DNA from: Rhizobium rhododendri
GTDB lineage: Bacteria > Pseudomonadota > Alphaproteobacteria > Rhizobiales > Rhizobiaceae
Length of the DNA: 64,000 nt
Assembly (NCBI RefSeq): GCF_007000325.2
Contig: NZ_CP117268.1
Span: 1-64,000, forward strand
Reading direction: 5' to 3'
The position numbers and the translations under genes were made by a program. This document shows, piece after piece, positions 26,181 through 36,052 of this stretch (position 1 is the stretch's first letter; the number at the start of each line of letters is the position of its first letter). Below the pieces are notes generated by a model, which did no database searches, was not told where the DNA came from, and saw nothing but the letters and a program-made list of their open reading frames with translations.

Positions 26181-27857
26181 TTAGGATGCCCAGTACCAGC
26201 TCCCGGGGTTCCAGCTGTCGATGCGGACGTTGACATTGTAGGCGATGCCTTCGGCACCCTTCTTGTAGCCGCGCACTGTGGCGTACTGGAAGATGGGCAG
26301 TAACGGCAGATCGGCGCGTATGATGTCCTGGATCTTAAGGTAGATCTTCTTGCGCTCTTCCGGCACAAAGGTCTGGCCGCCCTCGGTCAGCAGCTTGTCC
26401 ACCTCGGGATTGGCATACTGCCAGGTGTTCTGGCCAGAGCCGCCCTTGGCAACAATGGATGTCGACTTGAAATAGTCAGACGTATCGGGATCGGCGCCTG
26501 TTAGGAAGTCGAGGCCGACGACGACGCTGTCGAACTTCGAATTCGACCAGTATTCGCCCCACATCACGGCGGGCGGCAGGTTCGAGATGGTCATTTCGAT
26601 GCCGAGATCCTTGAAGGACTGCTGCATGAACTGCTGCACCTGTTCGCGGATATGATTGCCGGCCGTGGTCGAATTCGAGAAGGAAAGCTTGACGCCACCC
26701 TTAGCGCGGATGCCGTCGCTGCCGGGCACCCAGCCTGCATCGTCCAGGAGCTTCTTGGCCTTTTCGGGATCGTATTCATGCTTGGGCAGATCCGGATTGG
26801 CATAGAAGGATTGCTGCGGCATATAGCTTTCCGTGGGTGTCGGCAGGCCATAATAGAGCGTGTCGATGATCGTCGTCTTGTCCAGCGCATGATAGAGCGC
26901 CTGTCGAACCGCAAGATCCTTGAACTGCGGCCTCTCCATGTTGAAGGTCACGGATTCGACTGTCGAGCCCGGCACGACGAGCACAGTCTTGCCATCCAGC
27001 GCCTTGGCTTCTTCATAGTGGTCCGGCGTGATCCACTGCAGGCCCGCGACATCGATATCGCCGGTCTTGAACTGGGTGTAGAGAACCGTCAGGTCAGGAA
27101 TGTATTTGTAGATGATGCGCTCGAGGTAGGGGCCGTCACCGAAATAACCGGTATTGGCTTCAAGGGTGATGTGATCGCCTGGGACCCGCTCCACCCACTT
27201 GAACGGACCGGTGCCGATGGGCGCATGGTTGAACGGAGCGTTGTTTTTGTCCTTCTCTGCGCCGAGGATGTGCTTGGGCACTATGAAGGTCGAGGCGAGG
27301 ATCGAGGGATAGGGGGCGAACGGTTTTTCCATCTTCCAGGTAATTTCGGTCGGCGACACGACAGTCAGGTCCCGAACCAGTTCATGGCCGGTCTTGCGCC
27401 AGCTGAGGAAGGTTGGATCGACCATCAGTTCCAATGTGAACTTGACGTCTTCGGCAGTGAAAGGCGACCCGTCATGCCACTTGACGTCGTCGCGCAGCTT
27501 GACCTTCCAGGAAAGACCATCGGCAGAGATGCCGCCATTTTCAACGCTGGGAACCTCGACGGCCAGCGCCGGAGTGAACTTGCCTTTGGGGTCGATGGCA
27601 AAAAGCGGGTCGAACAGGCTGAAATGGATACCTTCGTCGACTTCGATATGCAGCATATGCGGATTGAAGACGGTCGGCTCCTGTGAGAAGCCGACGATCA
27701 TCTGGCCTGTCGGCTTTGCTGGCGGCGTCGCTGCAAGGGCCTGGTCGCGGCCGAGAAGGCCGGGCATGATCAAGCCGGATGCACCGGCCAAAGCCATCAT
27801 GGTGAGCGCCTGGCGGCGCGTCGGATTGAAGACTGCATGCTTGGTTTCGTCAGACAT
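26181..27857 (-). CDS. Peptide/nickel-type ABC substrate-binding protein (SBP family 5)
   Basis: A 558-residue periplasmic protein of the DppA/OppA family. A Tat-type signal is present (NPTRRQALTMMALAGASG, processed near ALAAT). The core has the family pattern KVKLRDDVKWHDGSPFTAED near residues 120-139 and repeated RQALYHALDKTTI and YDPEKAKKLLDDAGWVPG elements. It is encoded upstream of its two permeases. In rhizobia such proteins also bind opines, glycosides and amines, so 'peptide' is only the family name. The adjacent amine oxidases favour a nitrogenous ligand. Confidence 0.92.
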   Translation of the reverse strand: MSDETKHAVFNPTRRQALTMMALAGASGLIMPGLLGRDQALAATPPAKPTGQMIVGFSQEPTVFNPHMLHIEVDEGIHFSLFDPLFAIDPKGKFTPALAVEVPSVENGGISADGLSWKVKLRDDVKWHDGSPFTAEDVKFTLELMVDPTFLSWRKTGHELVRDLTVVSPTEITWKMEKPFAPYPSILASTFIVPKHILGAEKDKNNAPFNHAPIGTGPFKWVERVPGDHITLEANTGYFGDGPYLERIIYKYIPDLTVLYTQFKTGDIDVAGLQWITPDHYEEAKALDGKTVLVVPGSTVESVTFNMERPQFKDLAVRQALYHALDKTTIIDTLYYGLPTPTESYMPQQSFYANPDLPKHEYDPEKAKKLLDDAGWVPGSDGIRAKGGVKLSFSNSTTAGNHIREQVQQFMQQSFKDLGIEMTISNLPPAVMWGEYWSNSKFDSVVVGLDFLTGADPDTSDYFKSTSIVAKGGSGQNTWQYANPEVDKLLTEGGQTFVPEERKKIYLKIQDIIRADLPLLPIFQYATVRGYKKGAEGIAYNVNVRIDSWNPGSWYWAS

Positions 27858-27944
27858 CGGCTTTTCCCCTTTGATGTTGCTCAGTCACTGTTCCACTTTG
27901 TTTTTCGGCACGTCATGTCATCTGCCTTCTTTGCCCGGGCAGAA

Positions 27945-29276
27945 TTAGAAACCGCTGATCAGCTCGATTTTCGAGCCGTCGGAAAAGCGGGAAAGGCGGA
28001 AAGCCGTGGGGTCGACCACTGGCGTTCTGCTGGTAACGATGTCGGCCATCAACTTGCCTGCGGCAGGACCGATGCCGAAGCCATGGCCGGAAAAACCGGT
28101 CGCGATATGGAAGCCGGGGATTTGATCGACAGCTGAAATCACCGGCACGGCGTCCGGCGTCACATCGATATAACCCGCCCAACGCTGGGCAATCTCTGCC
28201 TTTTCGAATACCGGAAATGCCTTTTTGAGGTTGGCAAGCGCCAGGTCGGACAGTTTGTTGGCGGGCTTCGGGTCGAGTACGCGATTGTATTCGAACGGGC
28301 TTGCCTCATCCATGGACCAGCGATTGGGGATACGCGCCTCGTCGAGGAAGCGCCCGCCCAGCCGGAATTTCAGCGAGCGCCATTCCTTTCCAAAAGCAGG
28401 CATGAAGTCGCGGGCATAGCGGAAGGATTTCGGCACGATATCGACGACGTTCTCATGTCCGGAGGCAATCGTATAGCCGCCATCCTGGCGCTTGCGCACG
28501 GCGAAACCCTGCGACCAGATTGCCTGCTCCGGCCCACCTTCCAGCGGTTTTGTCCGCAGGACCGAGTTCATCACCTTCAACTGCGGCAGGTCGATGCCGA
28601 AATTTCCGGAAAACAGGCTGGACCAGGCCCCGCCGGCGAGCACCACTGCCGAACAGGCGATCGGGCCACGCTCGGTCACAACGCCCGAGATCCGGCCGCC
28701 GGACGTTTCGATGCCGCGCACTGCGCATTCCGTCAGGATCGTCGCTCCCTTGTCGCGGGCGGCTTCGGCAACTGCGGGGGCTGCGACCTGCGGTTCGGCA
28801 CGTCCGTCCGCGGAGGTGTAGAGCGCACCCTTGATGTCCATATCCGCATTTGGGAACATCGCACGGAACTCGCCGGCACTCAGCATCCTGGAATCCAGCT
28901 GGTAGCCTTCGAGGTTACGGTTCCAGCGCTCGTGATCGGCAAACTCCTGATCGCTGGCGCAGGTGAACAGGATGCCGGCGCGTTTGTAGCCGGTCGCACG
29001 ACCGATCCTCTGGTCGAGATTGCTCCACAGCCGCAGGGCTTCCGCCATTAGCGGCACTTCGCGCGGATCTCGCCTGGAAATACGCACCCAGCCCCAGTTG
29101 CGGCTCGACTGCTCGTGACCGATCCCACCTTTTTCACAAAGGGCAACGCGCAGGCCGCGCTCGGCAAGTTCGAGCGCTGTTGATGTGCCGATGATGCCGC
29201 CACCGATGACGACGATATCGACTTCGGCAGGCAGGTCGGCATCGCCGTGAACGGGAACGACATAGGGTCCGGGCAT
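27945..29276 (-). CDS. FAD-dependent oxidoreductase, DadA/DAO family
   Basis: A 443-residue flavoprotein. The FAD motif IVVIGGGIIGTSTALELAER lies near residues 20-39 and is followed by LCEKGGIGHEQSSRNWGWVR, matching D-amino-acid dehydrogenase/oxidase relatives including opine-oxidase-like subunits. The C-terminal FHIATGFSGHGFGIGPAAGK is the conserved FAD-closing motif. The ATG at 29276 was chosen because it starts one base after the preceding stop, with AGGAATCC upstream. It is the second amine-oxidase-type enzyme of this operon and not a near-copy of the one at 22906. Confidence 0.87.
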   Translation of the reverse strand: MPGPYVVPVHGDADLPAEVDIVVIGGGIIGTSTALELAERGLRVALCEKGGIGHEQSSRNWGWVRISRRDPREVPLMAEALRLWSNLDQRIGRATGYKRAGILFTCASDQEFADHERWNRNLEGYQLDSRMLSAGEFRAMFPNADMDIKGALYTSADGRAEPQVAAPAVAEAARDKGATILTECAVRGIETSGGRISGVVTERGPIACSAVVLAGGAWSSLFSGNFGIDLPQLKVMNSVLRTKPLEGGPEQAIWSQGFAVRKRQDGGYTIASGHENVVDIVPKSFRYARDFMPAFGKEWRSLKFRLGGRFLDEARIPNRWSMDEASPFEYNRVLDPKPANKLSDLALANLKKAFPVFEKAEIAQRWAGYIDVTPDAVPVISAVDQIPGFHIATGFSGHGFGIGPAAGKLMADIVTSRTPVVDPTAFRLSRFSDGSKIELISGF

Positions 29277-29277
29277 T

Positions 29278-29976
29278 TCAGTAGGATTCCTCGAGCTGGC
29301 AATTGATGTTGAATTCGGCGACGCTGGCTTCGTTTGGCAAGTCCAGCAGCATGGATATGATCCGGGCAAGATCGCGCGGGTCGGTCATCGTTTCGGCGGC
29401 GCGGTCGGTGATACCGAGCGCCATGTCTGTCGCAACGAAACCCGGGCAGACGGCGGTAGCGCGTATACCAAGATCAAAGCCCGCATGGCGGATGCCGTGG
29501 GCAAGGGCAACAGCTGCAAACTTGGAGATCGAATACGAACCGGCGCCGGCCGACTTCACGCGCTTGCCGGACAACGAACCGAGAATGATAACCCTGCCCC
29601 GGCCACTTTTGCTGAGAGCCGGCCATGCAGCCCGGGCAAGCCGGCGCGGCGCCTTGACATTGACAGCAAGCATCGCGTCGATGTCCACCTCATCGGCCTC
29701 TATGACCGATTTCGCAATCATGATCCCGGCATTGGCGACGATAGCATCGATGCGGCCGAAACGGTCGACTGCCGCATCGACCCAGGTCTGCTCGGCAGTT
29801 TCTTCAAATGCATCGTAGGTGTGAACATGAACGCGCCGTGGATCGGCCCAGGCAGGCAGCGCCGGCGTGCGCATGCCAAGCGACAGGCGCCATCCCTGCT
29901 CATGCAGAAAAACCGCGACTGCCGCGCCGATGCCACGATTGGCACCCGATATCAACGCTACACGCTCTGCCATCAT
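29278..29976 (-). CDS. Short-chain dehydrogenase/reductase
   Basis: A 232-residue SDR oxidoreductase. Cofactor motif SGANRGIGAA near residues 9-18, NAG at 78-80, and catalytic Ser ... YSISKFAAV (Tyr-X3-Lys). The start is the first of two consecutive ATGs (29976), with AAGGA seven bases upstream. It lies between the MarR regulator and the DadA-like gene with minimal gaps, so all three are probably co-transcribed and act on the same substrate. The substrate cannot be read from sequence. Confidence 0.9.
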   Translation of the reverse strand: MMAERVALISGANRGIGAAVAVFLHEQGWRLSLGMRTPALPAWADPRRVHVHTYDAFEETAEQTWVDAAVDRFGRIDAIVANAGIMIAKSVIEADEVDIDAMLAVNVKAPRRLARAAWPALSKSGRGRVIILGSLSGKRVKSAGAGSYSISKFAAVALAHGIRHAGFDLGIRATAVCPGFVATDMALGITDRAAETMTDPRDLARIISMLLDLPNEASVAEFNINCQLEESY

Positions 29977-30000
29977 GGCATGATCCTTCGAAAACAACGA

Positions 30001-30486
30001 TCAGGACAGGCCGGCGATCCGCCGGTAGGTTCTGCGCAGAATGTCCATCAACAGCTGCCGGTCGCCCTCCGGCACGAAGTCGAAGAAGTCCCTGGATTGC
30101 CGGGTAACGATGGCGCGCACCTCGACAGCCAGCTCTGCGCCTCTCTCGGTGATGTAAAGTTCCTGTGCGCGGTTGTCGTCTACCGACGTCTCGCGGGTCA
30201 GAAGCCCCTGGCTTTCCATCTGCTCGACAAGGCGGCCCATGGCGGAACGATCCTTAAGAATGAGTTGGGCGATCACAGACGGGCGAATTCCCGGATGACT
30301 GTCGACCATGAGCAAGGTAGTGATCTTTCCGGTCCCCTTGGCGACATCGTATCCCTCAAGGCGCTCATCCAGATCGCGCGAGACTGCGATATTGACCGTG
30401 CGGATGTAGAAGCTCAGCGTATCTTCCAGCACATCAAGATCGATGTCCTCAAGCGAAACGGGTGGCGTCTTTCTTCGTTCTGGCAC
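30001..30486 (-). CDS. MarR-family transcriptional regulator
   Basis: A 161-residue winged-helix repressor. The DNA-binding part is visible as LLMVDSHPGIRPSVIAQLIL, KDRSAMGRLVEQMESQGLLT and the wing RETSVDDNRAQELYITERG. I chose GTG at 30486, which has GAGG nine bases upstream; a TTG at 30501 has no such site. It is the first gene of the eight-gene minus-strand run down to 22906 and likely controls it and itself. A near-perfect dyad 34 bp upstream is the obvious operator. Confidence 0.88.
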   Translation of the reverse strand: MPERRKTPPVSLEDIDLDVLEDTLSFYIRTVNIAVSRDLDERLEGYDVAKGTGKITTLLMVDSHPGIRPSVIAQLILKDRSAMGRLVEQMESQGLLTRETSVDDNRAQELYITERGAELAVEVRAIVTRQSRDFFDFVPEGDRQLLMDILRRTYRRIAGLS

Positions 30487-30519
30487 AGTCGAAAGCCTCA
30501 AAAAAGCAAAGCGATACCA

Positions 30520-30545
30520 AGCTATCCTTTCTGATAAGGTTAGCT
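30520..30545. promoter_or_regulatory. Candidate MarR operator
   Basis: AGCTATCCTT (30520-30529) and AAGGTTAGCT (30536-30545) form a dyad with nine of ten matches and a 6-bp spacer, directly upstream of the MarR gene. Size and position fit an autoregulatory MarR site. No copy was seen next to the separate ATPase gene. Confidence 0.6.
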
Positions 30546-30711
30546 ATTACGATCTCGGAACGAGAGACATAGGAGTAGTCTTCCAAGGTCATGATTTGCC
30601 AGATAGTGGATAATTGCAACTATTTTCTGATGAGTTCGCCGATATTTTATTCACCGTTCTGAATTGCCCGTTTATTGGGCGGATACGCATATTCATATGA
30701 GGCAAAACGAC

Positions 30712-30743
30712 AAAAAGCCGCCCTGACACGGGTTCAGGGCGGC
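30712..30743 (-). terminator. Rho-independent terminator of the double-ATPase gene
   Basis: GCCGCCCTGA (30717-30726) and TCAGGGCGGC (30734-30743) form a perfect 10-bp stem with a 7-nt loop. On the minus strand it is followed by TTTTTG (30716-30711). It lies 31 bp after the ATPase stop and separates it from the MarR-led operon. Confidence 0.9.
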
Positions 30744-30773
30744 CACGCTATACGGGATCAGTTTATGGGCGCC

Positions 30774-32417
30774 TCAGGCGGCCGGCTCCCACTCGGCACC
30801 GGGGATCGCCGCGACAAGCTTGCGGGTATAATCGTGGCCCGGCGCGCGGAAAATCTGCGAGGGTGGCCCATACTCGACGATTTCCCCCCGGTACATGACG
30901 GCGACCTCGTCGCAGATCAGGCTCGCGACCCTCAGATCATGGGTGATGAAAATCATTGCCACCTTTGTCTCTTTCTGGATTCGCGTCAGCAACTCGAGAA
31001 TCTGCGCCTGGATCGACACGTCGAGGGCCGACACCGCTTCATCGGCCACCAACAGCACAGGGTCGAACATCAGCGCCCTGGCGATGCCGATCCGCTGCCG
31101 CTGGCCGCCGGAAAATTCATGCGGAAACCTGTCATAGGCACCCTCGTCCAACCCGACCAGCTTCAACGTTCGAAGCGCCTTGGCTTTCGCCTCCGAGATG
31201 GACATCCCATGCGCCACGGGCCCGACGGTCAGGACCCTGCCGATGGTATGACGCGGATTGAGGGAGGCAAACGGATCCTGGAAGATCATCTGGATATAGG
31301 GTCGGATCGATCGGAATGCGTCGTTCGACATCGGCGCGATATCGCGACCGTCGAACAGGATCTGGCCGCTATCCGAATTCATAAGCTTCACCAGAACCCG
31401 GCCGAGCGACGACTTTCCGGAACCGGATTCGCCGACGATGCCGAGGGTTCGCGCCTTGCGGATCGAAAAACTGACATCGTTGACGGCGCGCACAGTTCGA
31501 CCCTTGGTAAAGAACCCGCCGGACGTGTGGTAGGTCTTACTGAGATGAGATACCTCAAGCACGACGGGCGTATCCGCTGCTCCCTGCCGATCCTGCGCGG
31601 TCATGCGCGGAACGGCGGCAATGAGGCGTTTCGTGTAGGGATGCTCGGGCGCGTTCAAGACGATATCGGCAGGCCCCTGCTCCACAAGATGTCCTTTCTC
31701 CATGACGATCACCCGATCGGCAATCTCCGCGACGACGCCGAAATCATGGGTGATGAACATCACGCTCATGTTCTTCCGACGCTGGATCTTGCGGATCAAT
31801 TCGAGAATTTGCGCCTGGGTCGTGACATCCAGCGCCGTTGTCGGCTCGTCGGCGATCAAGACATCGGGATCAAGCGCGAGCGCCATGGCGATCATCACAC
31901 GCTGACGCTGTCCGCCGGAGAGACGGAACGGATACTGATGCTGAAGCAGGCCTGGGTCGGGAAGACCAACCTCGTCGAGAAGACCGAGAACCTTGGCAGC
32001 ACGGCTTTCCGGCGTCCCCACCTTGTGCGCTTCCATCACCTCGGCGATCTGATCGCCGATCGTCATCAGCGGATTGAGGGCCGAAAGCGGATCTTGAAAA
32101 ATGATCGAGACGGCGCGGCCGCGCAACGCCCGCAAAGTCTTTTCATCCGCCTGGATCAGGTCCCGCCCCTTGAACCAGATGCTGCCATGCGTGACGGTGA
32201 TGGCCGGTGACAACAGCCCCATGATTGCATTGGCCGTCACCGACTTTCCTGACCCGGACTCGCCGATGATGCAGAGAATTTCCCCCGATCTCAGATCGAA
32301 GGAAATGTCACTCACCGCATGCGGGCGCTCCATGTTCTTCGGAAGACTGACGGTCAGTTGCCGGACGGACAGAGCAACATCTCCGCCAGCTTCCAGTGGC
32401 ATAGTTTCAGTCTGCAT
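30774..32417 (-). CDS. Oligopeptide-type ABC double ATPase (DppD-DppF fusion)
   Basis: A 547-residue protein with two complete ATPase domains. The first has [13 protein letters not shown] near residue 52, signature [15 protein letters not shown] and DEPTTALD. The second has [28 protein letters not shown] and a Walker B region reading ADEAVSALD, where the usual DEP proline is alanine. Such fusions serve Dpp/Opp-type permeases. The permeases it should power are 5 kb downstream in a different transcription unit, beyond a strong terminator. It is divergent from the LysR gene. Confidence 0.92.
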   Translation of the reverse strand: MQTETMPLEAGGDVALSVRQLTVSLPKNMERPHAVSDISFDLRSGEILCIIGESGSGKSVTANAIMGLLSPAITVTHGSIWFKGRDLIQADEKTLRALRGRAVSIIFQDPLSALNPLMTIGDQIAEVMEAHKVGTPESRAAKVLGLLDEVGLPDPGLLQHQYPFRLSGGQRQRVMIAMALALDPDVLIADEPTTALDVTTQAQILELIRKIQRRKNMSVMFITHDFGVVAEIADRVIVMEKGHLVEQGPADIVLNAPEHPYTKRLIAAVPRMTAQDRQGAADTPVVLEVSHLSKTYHTSGGFFTKGRTVRAVNDVSFSIRKARTLGIVGESGSGKSSLGRVLVKLMNSDSGQILFDGRDIAPMSNDAFRSIRPYIQMIFQDPFASLNPRHTIGRVLTVGPVAHGMSISEAKAKALRTLKLVGLDEGAYDRFPHEFSGGQRQRIGIARALMFDPVLLVADEAVSALDVSIQAQILELLTRIQKETKVAMIFITHDLRVASLICDEVAVMYRGEIVEYGPPSQIFRAPGHDYTRKLVAAIPGAEWEPAA

Positions 32418-32753
32418 GATGGCGGGCCCTTTCCGATTTTCGCGAAGGCTTGGGGTTATGCAAGAATGATGCCGAATATCGGGAGTTTCCGTGCGGGCGA
32501 ATGCCGAAGCACCCTTGTTGATGATACTACGGCTGGGACAATCGGATGAGCGGACCGCATTTCTAACTCTAAAAACTGAAGTGAACCGTATCGTCTCACC
32601 CGGTCAGTGGGATCGGCGTTACGTCGGATAATGGTCTGCAGCATCAATATCGAAGACGATGCGGCGAACGTCTCGCCAGGTTGCGGCACACGGCTTGGCA
32701 TAAAACATGCTTCTCACCAGCCTGTCACATTCCAAATGGGAAGAAGGCTAGTC
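32418..32753. other. Divergent promoter region between the ATPase and LysR genes
   Basis: About 336 bp with no credible gene. It should contain promoters for both directions and any LysR-type T-N11-A sites. I found no box clear enough to assign. Confidence 0.4.
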
Positions 32754-33746
32754 ATGACGCGACAGGCAAACGGTATGATGGATGTGCGCCTGATGAGGAC
32801 GCTGTTGACCTTGTTGACGGAATGCAGTGTCTCTCGAACGGCCGATATTCTGGGCCAGGCTCAGCCAACGGTAAGTTTAACGCTGAAAAGGCTGCGGGAA
32901 ATGCTGGACGACCCGCTGCTGGTGAGGTCTGGCAGCACACTTGTGCCGACGGAACGGGGCCTTGCGCTGAAGCAGACGTTGCGCGACATTCTCGGCCAGA
33001 TCGACGCTCATCTTTCTCCAGATGCAACCTTCGACCCGAAAACCGCAGCGCGGAACTTCCGCATCATTGCCGATAATTGCCTTGGAGCAGTGTTTCTGCC
33101 TCAACTCGTCGGCAGAATTGCGCAAAAGGCGCCCAATGTGGGTGTCGATGCATCTCATATGCCGAGCTACGAGGATCTGATAAGCCAGTTGGCAGACGGC
33201 TCCATCGACGCGGTCATTGGCAACTGGCCACACCCGCCAGAATACCTGCGGATGTCCCCGTTGCTGACGACCGACATCGTCTGCGTCTTCCGCCCAAGCC
33301 ACCGGCTTGCCAGCCAGCACAAGCCGATCACCATGGACGAGTTTCTGAAAGAGAAGCATCTGTCGCCGACATCGGACAAACGTGCGCATCTCAGCCCGAT
33401 CGACGGCCGGCTGATAGAACTCGGCCTGAAGCGCAATATAGCCGTCTCGGTTCCCGAATATGCGATCACACCTTACGTGCTGACCCAATCCGACCTTGTC
33501 TTTACCACGGGTCGTATTTTTGCCGAGCAGATCGCCCAGTCGTTTCCGTTGGTCGTCAGGGAGGCTCCAAGGGACCTCGGGCAGATGCAGTTCTATATGC
33601 TGTGGCACGAGTGCAAGCATCAGTCGCCCGATCACCTCTGGCTGAGACAGATGATCAAGTCGGTTGCAGCCGACATTCGCGCCTGCGATCCGACGGGCCC
33701 CTTGTCACCCAAAGCCCTTCTTCCTCACGCATCGCTCTACAATTGA
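32754..33746 (+). CDS. LysR-family transcriptional regulator
   Basis: A 330-residue regulator. The N-terminal helix-turn-helix is visible as MRTLLTLLTECSVSRTADIL, GQAQPTVSLTLKRLREMLDD and PLLVRSGSTLVPTERG, within residues ~10-75. The remainder is a type II periplasmic-like effector domain. The DNA-binding domain is of the NodD/NahR-like kind. I chose the ATG at 32754 (AAGG eight bases upstream); the longer frame adds 49 unrelated residues. It lies 138 bp upstream of, and in line with, the polyamine-type transporter operon, and is its most likely regulator. Confidence 0.9.
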   Translation: MTRQANGMMDVRLMRTLLTLLTECSVSRTADILGQAQPTVSLTLKRLREMLDDPLLVRSGSTLVPTERGLALKQTLRDILGQIDAHLSPDATFDPKTAARNFRIIADNCLGAVFLPQLVGRIAQKAPNVGVDASHMPSYEDLISQLADGSIDAVIGNWPHPPEYLRMSPLLTTDIVCVFRPSHRLASQHKPITMDEFLKEKHLSPTSDKRAHLSPIDGRLIELGLKRNIAVSVPEYAITPYVLTQSDLVFTTGRIFAEQIAQSFPLVVREAPRDLGQMQFYMLWHECKHQSPDHLWLRQMIKSVAADIRACDPTGPLSPKALLPHASLYN

Positions 33747-33884
33747 AAGGACCGCTTCCGTTCAGAATGTCCGGCCGCACAAAACTGGCAAAGCGCAATA
33801 TAGTCTATTGTGTATCGGTTATAGGCTTTCCTGACCAAACAGACCACACTCCTCTCAGTTTCCTCGCAACGAGATGAGAGCACG

Positions 33885-34967
33885 ATGGCAGGTTCAGGAA
33901 TTACCCGACGTGAAATACTTGCAGGTATCGCCGCTGGCGCGGCGGCAGGAACTTTCGGCTCGTTGAGCAGCGCGCGGGCTGCCGTGTCGGAGATGGTCTG
34001 GGCAACCTGGGATTCCAACGGCCATCCTGAATACATCGCAGCCTTCGAAGCGCAGACCGGTGTCAAGGTAAAGTTGTCCTATCTCTCCAGCGAAGACGCG
34101 CAGTTTGCGGCGCTGAAAACCGGCACTGCCTCGGATTGGGATATGATCAACCCATCGCTGAACGGAAGCTGGCGCTATATCAAAGCGGGGCTGCTCCAAC
34201 AAATCGACATGGCCAAGATCCCCAACTCCGCCAAGATGTACGATGTCTTCAAGACCACACCCAAGGTCCTCGATGCCTCCGGCAAGCAGTTTGCAGTTCC
34301 CTACCTCTGGGGTCTAAACCCGATCGTCTACCGCAAGGACAAATTCGAAAGCGAGCCAGACTACACGACGCTTTTCAACGAAAAGTACAAGGGCCAGCTC
34401 GCCATGCGCGACTATGCGCTGGAATCGATCGGTATCGCGGGCCTGGTTGCCGGCATCCCGCGCGACAAGGTGTTTTTCATGGAGACCAAGGAGCTTGCGG
34501 AAGCCAAGAAGCTGCTGATTGCCCAAAAGCCGCTACTACGGACTTACTGGCAGACGATCGGAGATCTCACCAACCTGTTCGCCACGGGCGAGGTTTCCTG
34601 CGCATTTTCATGGCGTGTTCCCTACGATACCCTGAAGGACAAGTTGCCGTTGGGCATGGCAAAGCCCAAGGCTGGCATCATGGGATGGTGCGACTGCTTT
34701 GCCATGCCGGCGACCCTGTCTCCCGAAAAGACGGAGATCGGCTACAAGTTCATCGATTATTTGCTCGGTCCGGAATTCGCAACGCAGATCGCCAAGATCG
34801 GCAATTACGCCACGACCTCCTCCGTCATCCGTGACACCTTGTCCAAGGAACAGCAGGAAGCGATCTTCGTAGACGACATGGACGTGATGAAGTCCTTCAT
34901 GTGGCCGGTTGCCCCTGAGAATTACTCAGAGTGGCTGAAGGTCTGGAATGAAGTCAAGGCAAGCTGA
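33885..34967 (+). CDS. Polyamine-type ABC substrate-binding protein (PotD/PotF family)
   Basis: A 360-residue periplasmic protein with a Tat-like signal (GITRREILAGIAAGAAAGTF, cleavage near ARAAV). The mature part follows the family-1 polyamine/iron binding-protein layout: AAFEAQTGVKVKLSYLSSED near residue 54, VPYLWGLNPIVYRKDKFE near 132, and YKFIDYLLGPEFATQIAKIG in the C-terminal half. First gene of the operon that supplies the catabolic enzymes downstream. The ligand is not predictable beyond 'small, probably cationic or polar organic compound'. Confidence 0.9.
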   Translation: MAGSGITRREILAGIAAGAAAGTFGSLSSARAAVSEMVWATWDSNGHPEYIAAFEAQTGVKVKLSYLSSEDAQFAALKTGTASDWDMINPSLNGSWRYIKAGLLQQIDMAKIPNSAKMYDVFKTTPKVLDASGKQFAVPYLWGLNPIVYRKDKFESEPDYTTLFNEKYKGQLAMRDYALESIGIAGLVAGIPRDKVFFMETKELAEAKKLLIAQKPLLRTYWQTIGDLTNLFATGEVSCAFSWRVPYDTLKDKLPLGMAKPKAGIMGWCDCFAMPATLSPEKTEIGYKFIDYLLGPEFATQIAKIGNYATTSSVIRDTLSKEQQEAIFVDDMDVMKSFMWPVAPENYSEWLKVWNEVKAS

Positions 34968-34969
34968 TC

Positions 34970-36052
34970 ATGGTGAATACGCCTGACAGGGCGCCTGATC
35001 TGCCGGGAGCGGGGTTGTTGCTCTCGGCCCGCGGCCTGACCAAGACTTACGGCAGGCAGCGGGTGGTCGATGGCATCGATCTCGACATCCCGGAAAGGGC
35101 GTTCACCACCTTCCTCGGCCCTTCCGGTTGCGGCAAAACGACAATCCTGCGGATGATTGCAGGTTTCGAGAAGCCGGATGCAGGTTCCATCGTGCTGGAT
35201 GGCAGGTCGCTTTCCGGCGTGCCGCCGGAGCGGCGCCCGGTCAACACGGTCTTCCAGAGTTACGCCTTGTTTCCGCATCTGACGGTATTCGGAAACGTGG
35301 CCTTCTCGCTGACGCTGCGTCGAAGCAATATCGATGTGGCAGCCCGCGTGAAACGCGCTCTTGACGCCGTCCACATGGCAGAATTTGCGGACCGATATCC
35401 GCACCAGCTTTCGGGTGGCCAGCAGCAGCGGGTCGCCGTGGCGCGGGCCATCATTGCCGAACCTCACCTGCTTCTCCTCGACGAACCCCTGTCGGCGCTG
35501 GACAAGAAGATGCGCGGACATCTCCAGATCGAGCTGAAAGACCTGCAGCGGCGCCTCGGCATCGCCTTTGTCTATGTCACCCACGATCAGGAGGAGGCGT
35601 TTGCGCTCTCCGATATCGTCGTCGTGATGAACAAGGGCCGCATCGTTCAGAAGGCACCACCGTTGACGATCTACACCCGCCCAGCAAACGCATTCGTTGC
35701 TGACTTCATCGGCGCAGCGACACTTGTTCCCGGCGAGATCGTCGGGAACGGTTCAGTTCCCGGATCGGCCGCGATCAGCACGGCGATCGGTGTTTTCGAA
35801 TGTCCGGCAATCGATGGCCTGTCGCAGGGCGACACGGCAATTCTGGCGATCAGGCCGGAGCACGTCCTTGTCGGCGCAGACGGGTTGAGCGCGACCATCC
35901 AGCACGTGGTCTTCAAGGGTGACCGATACCTCGTCGAAGCCATCGTGAACGGCGTTGCGGTGCGATACATGGCCGATCACCCGATGATGCCGGGAGCCGA
36001 TGTCGCCCTGGTCATCGATCGGCAGCGCGCCTTCATCACGAGGATCGACTGA
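34970..36052 (+). CDS. Polyamine-type ABC transporter ATPase (PotA-like)
   Basis: A 360-residue ATPase with Walker [11 protein letters not shown] near residues 45-54, Q-loop [17 protein letters not shown], signature [15 protein letters not shown], Walker [13 protein letters not shown] and switch histidine [10 protein letters not shown]. The last ~110 residues are a TOBE-type regulatory domain. It starts two bases after the binding-protein stop and overlaps the permease by one base (TGATG). Full length for PotA/FbpC. Confidence 0.95.
   Translation: MVNTPDRAPDLPGAGLLLSARGLTKTYGRQRVVDGIDLDIPERAFTTFLGPSGCGKTTILRMIAGFEKPDAGSIVLDGRSLSGVPPERRPVNTVFQSYALFPHLTVFGNVAFSLTLRRSNIDVAARVKRALDAVHMAEFADRYPHQLSGGQQQRVAVARAIIAEPHLLLLDEPLSALDKKMRGHLQIELKDLQRRLGIAFVYVTHDQEEAFALSDIVVVMNKGRIVQKAPPLTIYTRPANAFVADFIGAATLVPGEIVGNGSVPGSAAISTAIGVFECPAIDGLSQGDTAILAIRPEHVLVGADGLSATIQHVVFKGDRYLVEAIVNGVAVRYMADHPMMPGADVALVIDRQRAFITRID

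Noticed and set aside
30675..32210. Open frame of 511 codons opposite the double ATPase
   Set aside because: Antisense shadow of a gene with two full sets of ATPase motifs.
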